Shown here: positions 5,315 to 8,286 of the stretch, piece after piece
How positions within the stretch are numbered: position 1 is the stretch's first letter
How the letters are laid out: the number at the start of each line of letters is the position of its first letter
Assembly: GCA_900551675.1 (NCBI GenBank)
Contig: URXH01000079.1
Span: forward strand, 1-8,286
Direction of reading: 5' to 3'
Origin: an uncultured bacterium
GTDB lineage: Bacteria; Cyanobacteriota; Vampirovibrionia; Gastranaerophilales; Gastranaerophilaceae
Length of the DNA stretch: 8,286 nucleotides
Translations under genes and position numbers: made by a program
Notes under the pieces: generated by a model
What the model saw: only the letters and a program-made list of their open reading frames with translations
Told to the model about the DNA's origin: nothing
Database searches by the model: none

Positions 5315-6016
5315 ATGATTGAACGAGTTTCATTTGCTTCACACTATCCTGTGAAAAGGAATACTAAATATGAAAATGAAATTTATCCTGATTTGAACAA
5401 TATTCCTCTTGTGCAAGAGCATAAAGAGAGTAATTCAGGTTTATTAACAGGCGCACTTGTTGCACTTGGCGCGTTTGGTATCGGTATGCTTGCAAGAAAA
5501 CCGAAAGTTGTTGAAAAACTAATAAAAGTTGAAGTTCCGGCATCAAAGAATATTACATCAAAGGAAAGAGAACTTTTATGGCAAGCTGCAGCACAGGGGA
5601 ATAAACACTTATATCAAGCAAGAAAAGCTTCAAACGCTACAACGGAAATTAATAAAAATATAATTAAGAAATCAAATCCGCAGATGAGGCCTGAAAAAAT
5701 TAGTCCTGAACTTGAGGCCCTTAAGGATGATATAAAAACGCGTACAATTGAAAATTGGTTAAAAGAGAATGATTTAGTAATAAAAGAAAAGAACGGGTTA
5801 TGTTGGTTAGAAACTAAAGATGGTGTTCCAGTTAATTCTAAAGATAAGCGCTTAGAACGGGGGGTATGCTTTGATTCCAGATCTAATTTATTCTTTAATC
5901 TTAAAAATAATAAAGATTTTTTTGGCAAAAAATTAATTGCTGTTGATAAAAACAAAATTGACGGAAATAATAAGCCTGTAAAAAAACAGTTTGTAACTCC
6001 CAAATTTGAAGATTAA
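5315..6016 (+). CDS. Single-span hypothetical membrane protein
   Basis: 233 residues, not recognised. The N-terminus (1-40) is polar and includes MIERVSFASHY, a motif resembling the SF[KA] motifs of the divergent large protein. One glycine-rich transmembrane segment, GLLTGALVALGAFGIGMLA (42-60), is followed by positive charges (RKPK), so the N-terminus should face out and the bulk face the cytoplasm if the positive-inside rule holds. The rest is basic and polar: a likely helical region (80-150, with KERELLWQAAAQG and SPELEALKDDIKTRTIENWL) and a small C-terminal region rich in Asn and Lys (155-233). There is no signal peptidase site, lipobox or catalytic motif. ATG 5315 has the ribosome binding site AAAGGG. 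The gene is divergent from the duplicated-domain operon across the structured intergenic region. It ends immediately before the punA stop on the other strand. Confidence 0.72.
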   Translation: MIERVSFASHYPVKRNTKYENEIYPDLNNIPLVQEHKESNSGLLTGALVALGAFGIGMLARKPKVVEKLIKVEVPASKNITSKERELLWQAAAQGNKHLYQARKASNATTEINKNIIKKSNPQMRPEKISPELEALKDDIKTRTIENWLKENDLVIKEKNGLCWLETKDGVPVNSKDKRLERGVCFDSRSNLFFNLKNNKDFFGKKLIAVDKNKIDGNNKPVKKQFVTPKFED

Positions 6017-6823
6017 CTATGAGTGTAAACTCTTTATAATTTCCAAAATCAAAGATTTGAATTTAGCTTTCGCTGTGTTTGCGGCTTCTATAACCTCATC
6101 ATGCGAAAGCTTTCCGCTGGTTTCTGAACTTGCTGCGTTTGTAATGCAGCTTATGCCAAGAACATCAAGTCCGCAGTAATTCGCAACTATTGCCTCGGGC
6201 ACTGTTGACATCCCGACTGCATCTCCGCCGAGTTTTCTAATCATTTTTATCTCGGCAGGCGTCTCGTAAGACGGGCCTGAATTTGCCCAGTAAACACCTT
6301 CCTGTATAACTAATCCGAGTTTGACAGCACATTTTTCGGCAAGTTCAATGAGTGATTTTTTATAAACCTCCGTCATATCAGGGAAACGTTCTCCGAGTGT
6401 ATTGTCATTAGGCCCAATCAGAGGATTTGACCCCATATTGTTTATGTGATCGGTTATTAGCATTAAATCCGCAGGTTTAAAATTTTCATTAACGGCACCT
6501 GCCGCATTTGTCAAAATCAGAGTTTTAACGCCCAGTGCTTTCATAACCTTAACAGGATAAGTAATTGCACTCATTGAATGACCTTCATAAAAGTGATTTC
6601 TTCCCTGCATCATTACAATTTTTTTGCCTTCAATTCCGGCGAATACCAGTCGTCCTTTATGACCTTGAACCGTTGATTTTATAAAGTTCGGAATGTCATT
6701 ATAGGAAATTGCATAATCACAATATTCATCCGCAAGTTCTCCTAATCCGGAACCTAGAATAATGCCGATTTCAGGTTTAAAATGGTTTGTTTTTTCCCTT
6801 ATAAAGTCAACTGTTGTCTGCAT
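6017..6823 (-). CDS. punA: Purine nucleoside phosphorylase (class I, trimeric type)
   Basis: 268 residues, full length. It splits inosine, guanosine and deoxy forms with phosphate into the base and (deoxy)ribose-1-phosphate, a cytoplasmic purine salvage step. Family motifs are complete: phosphate loop GSGLG (24-28), GHKG (54-57), QGRNHFYEGH (73-82), TNAAGAVN (105-112), ITDHIN (123-128), the base-pocket SGPSYETPAE (182-191) with Glu187, GMST (204-207) and CITNAAS (226-232) with Asn229, then His241. These line up with human PNP Ser33, His86, Glu89, Glu201, Met219, Asn243 and His257. Asn at that place indicates preference for 6-oxopurines. ATG 6823 has GAGGG seven bases upstream. A bidirectional hairpin terminator lies about 20 bp upstream, so punA probably does not share a transcript with the rpoZ-like gene, unless by read-through. 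Confidence 0.96.
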   Translation of the reverse strand: MQTTVDFIREKTNHFKPEIGIILGSGLGELADEYCDYAISYNDIPNFIKSTVQGHKGRLVFAGIEGKKIVMMQGRNHFYEGHSMSAITYPVKVMKALGVKTLILTNAAGAVNENFKPADLMLITDHINNMGSNPLIGPNDNTLGERFPDMTEVYKKSLIELAEKCAVKLGLVIQEGVYWANSGPSYETPAEIKMIRKLGGDAVGMSTVPEAIVANYCGLDVLGISCITNAASSETSGKLSHDEVIEAANTAKAKFKSLILEIIKSLHS

Positions 6824-6843
6824 TTTATTTCCCTCATTTTACT

Positions 6844-6874
6844 AAAAAAGTTAGAGAGAAAACTCTAACTTTTT
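6844..6874. terminator. Bidirectional rho-independent terminator
   Basis: AGTTAGAG (6849-6856) pairs perfectly with CTCTAACT (6863-6870) around the 6-nt loop AGAAAA. On the + strand TTTT (6871-6874) follows. On the - strand the stem runs directly into a six-T run (complement of 6844-6849). It fits termination of the - strand rpoZ-like gene about 35-60 nt after its stop. The stem is AT-rich, so termination may be partial, and it could act as an attenuator in a punA leader if transcription starts upstream of it. Confidence 0.7.
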
Positions 6875-6891
6875 GTATAGACATTGTATAG
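6873..6891. repeat. Direct repeat of TTGTATAG with 11-bp period
   Basis: TTGTATAG occurs at 6873-6880 and again at 6884-6891, so the starts are one helical turn apart. On the - strand the units read CTATACAA and contain -10-like TATACA/TACAAT sequences. They could be a two-site operator or alternative -10 boxes reading toward punA. No good -35 box stands at the right distance. Confidence 0.4.
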
Positions 6892-6895
6892 CTAT

Positions 6896-6906
6896 GTGCC
6901 TGGCAC
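6896..6906. repeat. 11-bp perfect palindrome GTGCC-T-GGCAC
   Basis: The arms GTGCC (6896-6900) and GGCAC (6902-6906) flank a single T, and the last base belongs to the TAG stop of the rpoZ-like gene. A stem with a one-base loop is poor RNA structure, so a protein site or dispersed repeat is more likely. I recall the same core as a common intergenic palindrome in other bacteria. Confidence 0.5.
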
Positions 6907-7148
6907 TAACCTACTAATCTGTCATCATCGGCTTCTGCAGCTTTAACCATAATAGCATGCTCTACCGGATTTTCTTTTTTATAAGTAGTGTCAAAATTTT
7001 CTTCGAAATTGAAATCATCATGCGCTTTTTTAGCCTGATTTTCATCAACAAGCTTTTTTGCAAGCTCGGCAATTTCGTAAACTAACTGATATCTGTTGTC
7101 TGTATTTTCGTTTAAATCCCAGGCAACTCTGATTATTTGATCCATCAT
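6906..7148 (-). CDS. rpoZ: RNA polymerase omega subunit-like protein
   Basis: 80 residues. The core resembles omega: NTDNRYQLVYEIAELAKKL (15-33) matches the family's 'vdNRyeLv..aakrAr.l' helix, and NPVEHAIMVKAAE (60-72) matches the conserved 'kPv..Al.Eia.g' segment. Between them lies an acidic, aromatic stretch (DDFNFEENFDTTYKK, 44-58) that is longer than in Escherichia coli but compatible with cyanobacterial forms. Omega binds the beta' subunit and assists polymerase assembly. The tail is short and acidic (ADDDRLVG). Two ATGs (7148 and 7145) are possible; GAGG lies 9 nt before the first, the better spacing. A strong promoter precedes it and a terminator follows, so it is probably monocistronic. 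The match is by pattern, so a non-omega small protein is not excluded. Confidence 0.62.
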   Translation of the reverse strand: MMDQIIRVAWDLNENTDNRYQLVYEIAELAKKLVDENQAKKAHDDFNFEENFDTTYKKENPVEHAIMVKAAEADDDRLVG

Positions 7149-7178
7149 AAGTTAAAACCTCACTTTTTGTTCAATTCT

Positions 7179-7207
7179 ATAATATAATACAAAAACTTTT
7201 TTGGCAA
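7179..7207 (-). promoter_or_regulatory. Strong sigma70-type promoter of the rpoZ-like gene
   Basis: On the - strand TTGCCA (7202-7207), a 17-bp spacer and TATTAT (7179-7184), each one mismatch from consensus. The expected start near 7172 leaves a leader of about 24 nt containing GTGAGG ahead of ATG 7148. A second overlapping TATTAT (7184-7189) is only 12 bp from the -35 box and is unlikely to be used. Confidence 0.65.
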
Positions 7208-7208
7208 G

Positions 7209-7237
7209 TGGCAAAAAATCATGTATTGTTGTATAAT
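7209..7237 (+). promoter_or_regulatory. Promoter of the MCE gene, apparently leaderless
   Basis: A perfect TATAAT (7232-7237) lies exactly six bases before ATG 7244. The best -35 candidate at 17 bp is the weak TGGCAA (7209-7214). That hexamer is a direct repeat of the TGGCAA at 7202-7207, whose complement is the -35 box of the divergent gene. No Shine-Dalgarno stands before ATG 7244, so the transcript may begin at the start codon. Confidence 0.45.
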
Positions 7238-7243
7238 CAGCTT

Positions 7244-7873
7244 ATGAAATTATTTGAGGGTATGCACAAATATATCTTATTGGAAGCCTGTTTATGGCTG
7301 CTTATACTGTGTGCAGTAGTTGCTGGTGTGAGAATTCATAATTATAATAATGAAAAAAAACTTGTAACTTACCAGATATTTATGCCTGACGTTGACGGGT
7401 TGATAGCCGGTTCTCCGGTTAAATTTATGGGTGTTCAGGTTGGTTATATAGAAAAAATAAGGATAGTAGCCAATGATGTTTATTTAAAAATTGTTATAAC
7501 CGATAAAGATGTTGTACTGCCTAAAGGTTCTATTGCAACAGTTGAGTTTAGCGGCATGGGAGGTTCTAAGTCTCTGGAAGTTTATCCGCCGACAAAAGAA
7601 AGTCTCGCTGAAAATAAACTTATAGTCGTACAAAATCCGAAAAGACTTCATGATTCTTTAGGTCTGCTGAATGATATGTTTGATAAAATAGGCTCTATTA
7701 CGACAAAATTGTCATTTTTTGCCAGAGAAACAGGTGTTATGGATATAAATAACGGTATTCATACATCGGAAATTCAAACTAACATGTCAGCGTTTGAAAA
7801 ATTAATGAAAGAGGTTTCCGATATAAGAAAAGAAGGAGTTAAGTATGGACAAGACAAAAGTAAGAATAATTAA
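7244..7873 (+). CDS. mlaD: MlaD-family MCE protein, lipid ABC transporter substrate-binding subunit
   Basis: 209 residues from ATG 7244. A GTG at 7208 would add 12 residues but lies upstream of the -10 box; ATG 7262 has GAGGG only one base away, too close. An N-terminal membrane segment (10-31) anchors the protein. The single MCE domain (43-116) shows VDGLIAGSPVKFMGVQVG (50-67) and SGMGGSKSLEVYP (103-115), the defining features. In E. coli MlaD forms a hexameric ring that moves phospholipids between the membranes with the ATPase MlaF and permease MlaE; plastid TGD2 is the cyanobacterial-lineage relative. A helical, polar C-terminal part (125-209) replaces the long tail of larger MCE proteins. 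No mlaE or mlaF is adjacent; in this lineage they may lie elsewhere. The end overlaps upp by 29 bp. Confidence 0.88.
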   Translation: MKLFEGMHKYILLEACLWLLILCAVVAGVRIHNYNNEKKLVTYQIFMPDVDGLIAGSPVKFMGVQVGYIEKIRIVANDVYLKIVITDKDVVLPKGSIATVEFSGMGGSKSLEVYPPTKESLAENKLIVVQNPKRLHDSLGLLNDMFDKIGSITTKLSFFARETGVMDINNGIHTSEIQTNMSAFEKLMKEVSDIRKEGVKYGQDKSKNN

Positions 7874-8286
7874 TAATCCTGTTGTGCTTTTAAATTTGTG
7901 TACAATGCGCGATAAAAATACGGACAGTCAAGGTGTTAGAATTGCAACAAGAAAAATTACACGCTGCCTTTTATACGAAGCAGCAAAAAATCTTCCGCTT
8001 GTTGATACTAAAATTACAACTCCTCTTGCAACTTTCACAGCCAAAACAGTAGATCCGGATATAAATCTTATAATCTCTCCGATATTAAGGGCCGGGCTGA
8101 TTTTTACGGATGAAGCAATTGATATCCTGCCGCAGGCATGTATAAGGCATATTGGAATGTACAGGGATGAAAAAACTTTAAAACCTGTCTGGTATTATAA
8201 TAAAGTTCCTATGGAAGCTCCTAATCCTGAAAAATTTTATATTTATATTACGGATCCGATGCTTGCAACAGGAAATTCTCTTGTTG
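7845..8286 (+). CDS. upp: Uracil phosphoribosyltransferase, 5' part
   Basis: 147 residues before the window ends; the family is about 210. It joins uracil and PRPP to give UMP (pyrimidine salvage, cytoplasm). Visible motifs are CLLYEAAKNLP (41-51), the conserved PILRAGL (79-85), IGMYRDEKTLKP (103-114) followed by YYNKVP, and the PRPP-binding loop TDPMLATGNS (136-145). The usual loop ends GGS or GGT, so Asn144 is a small deviation. The missing part holds the C-terminal uracil-binding region. ATG 7845 has the strong ribosome binding site AAGGAG (7833-7838) six bases upstream, all within the end of the MCE gene. The genes overlap by 29 bp in different frames, so they share a transcript and probably have coupled translation. 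Confidence 0.94.
   Translation, partial: MDKTKVRIINNPVVLLNLCTMRDKNTDSQGVRIATRKITRCLLYEAAKNLPLVDTKITTPLATFTAKTVDPDINLIISPILRAGLIFTDEAIDILPQACIRHIGMYRDEKTLKPVWYYNKVPMEAPNPEKFYIYITDPMLATGNSLV

Noticed and set aside
5614..6003. 129-aa open frame antisense to the 233-aa gene
   Set aside because: Shadow of the sense gene; Phe/Leu/Ser-rich as expected from the complement of Lys/Glu/Asn codons, with no start signals.
2..8286. Mobile element, prophage or defence island
   Set aside because: No transposase, integrase, toxin-antitoxin pair, nuclease or terminal inverted repeats can be seen; the recognisable genes are housekeeping.

Overview
This AT-rich window probably comes from a gut-type, non-photosynthetic cyanobacterial relative (Melainabacteria, order Gastranaerophilales). 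This is an inference from protein style, not a database result. PlsY has the GHSKS...FTGGKS form of its second motif that I associate with cyanobacteria. The small RpoZ-like protein is closer in style to cyanobacterial omega than to the proteobacterial one. Several hypothetical proteins carry the short SFKG/SFA-type motifs that I recall as common in Gastranaerophilales. Most recognisable genes are chromosomal housekeeping genes, and there is no transposase, integrase, phage gene or CRISPR array.

Layout. (1) 1-143: 3' end of an XRE-type helix-turn-helix regulator (+), followed by a short AT-rich spacer with an 8-bp tandem repeat and two overlapping hairpins. (2) 366-1187 (-): exported protein with a VirB10/TrbI-like C-terminal domain, divergent from plsY (1261-1866, +). 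Both promoters can be read in the 73-bp gap. A 67-aa double-membrane-span protein follows plsY after 3 bp. (3) 2075-4877 (-): a two-gene operon of hypothetical membrane-associated proteins. The large one is built from two copies of a roughly 330-residue unit. (4) 4878-5314: the only long gene-poor stretch. It holds a palindromic repeat, two adjacent hairpins, a pentanucleotide microsatellite, and promoters for the genes on both sides. (5) 5315-6016 (+): single-span hypothetical protein, whose stop directly abuts that of punA (6017-6823, -). (6) A bidirectional terminator and a short palindrome separate punA from an rpoZ-like gene (6906-7148, -). (7) 7244-7873 (+): MlaD/MCE lipid-transport subunit, overlapping by 29 bp the start of upp (uracil phosphoribosyltransferase), which runs off the window.

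Functionally the window mixes phospholipid synthesis (PlsY) and envelope lipid trafficking (MCE protein), nucleobase salvage (PunA and Upp), a transcription accessory subunit (omega-like) and lineage-specific envelope proteins of unknown role. The least explained material is the 2075-6016 block. It has three uncharacterised genes whose products have glycine-rich membrane segments, arranged divergently around a structured, repeat-containing intergenic region. I found no convincing evidence for a defence system or a mobile element.
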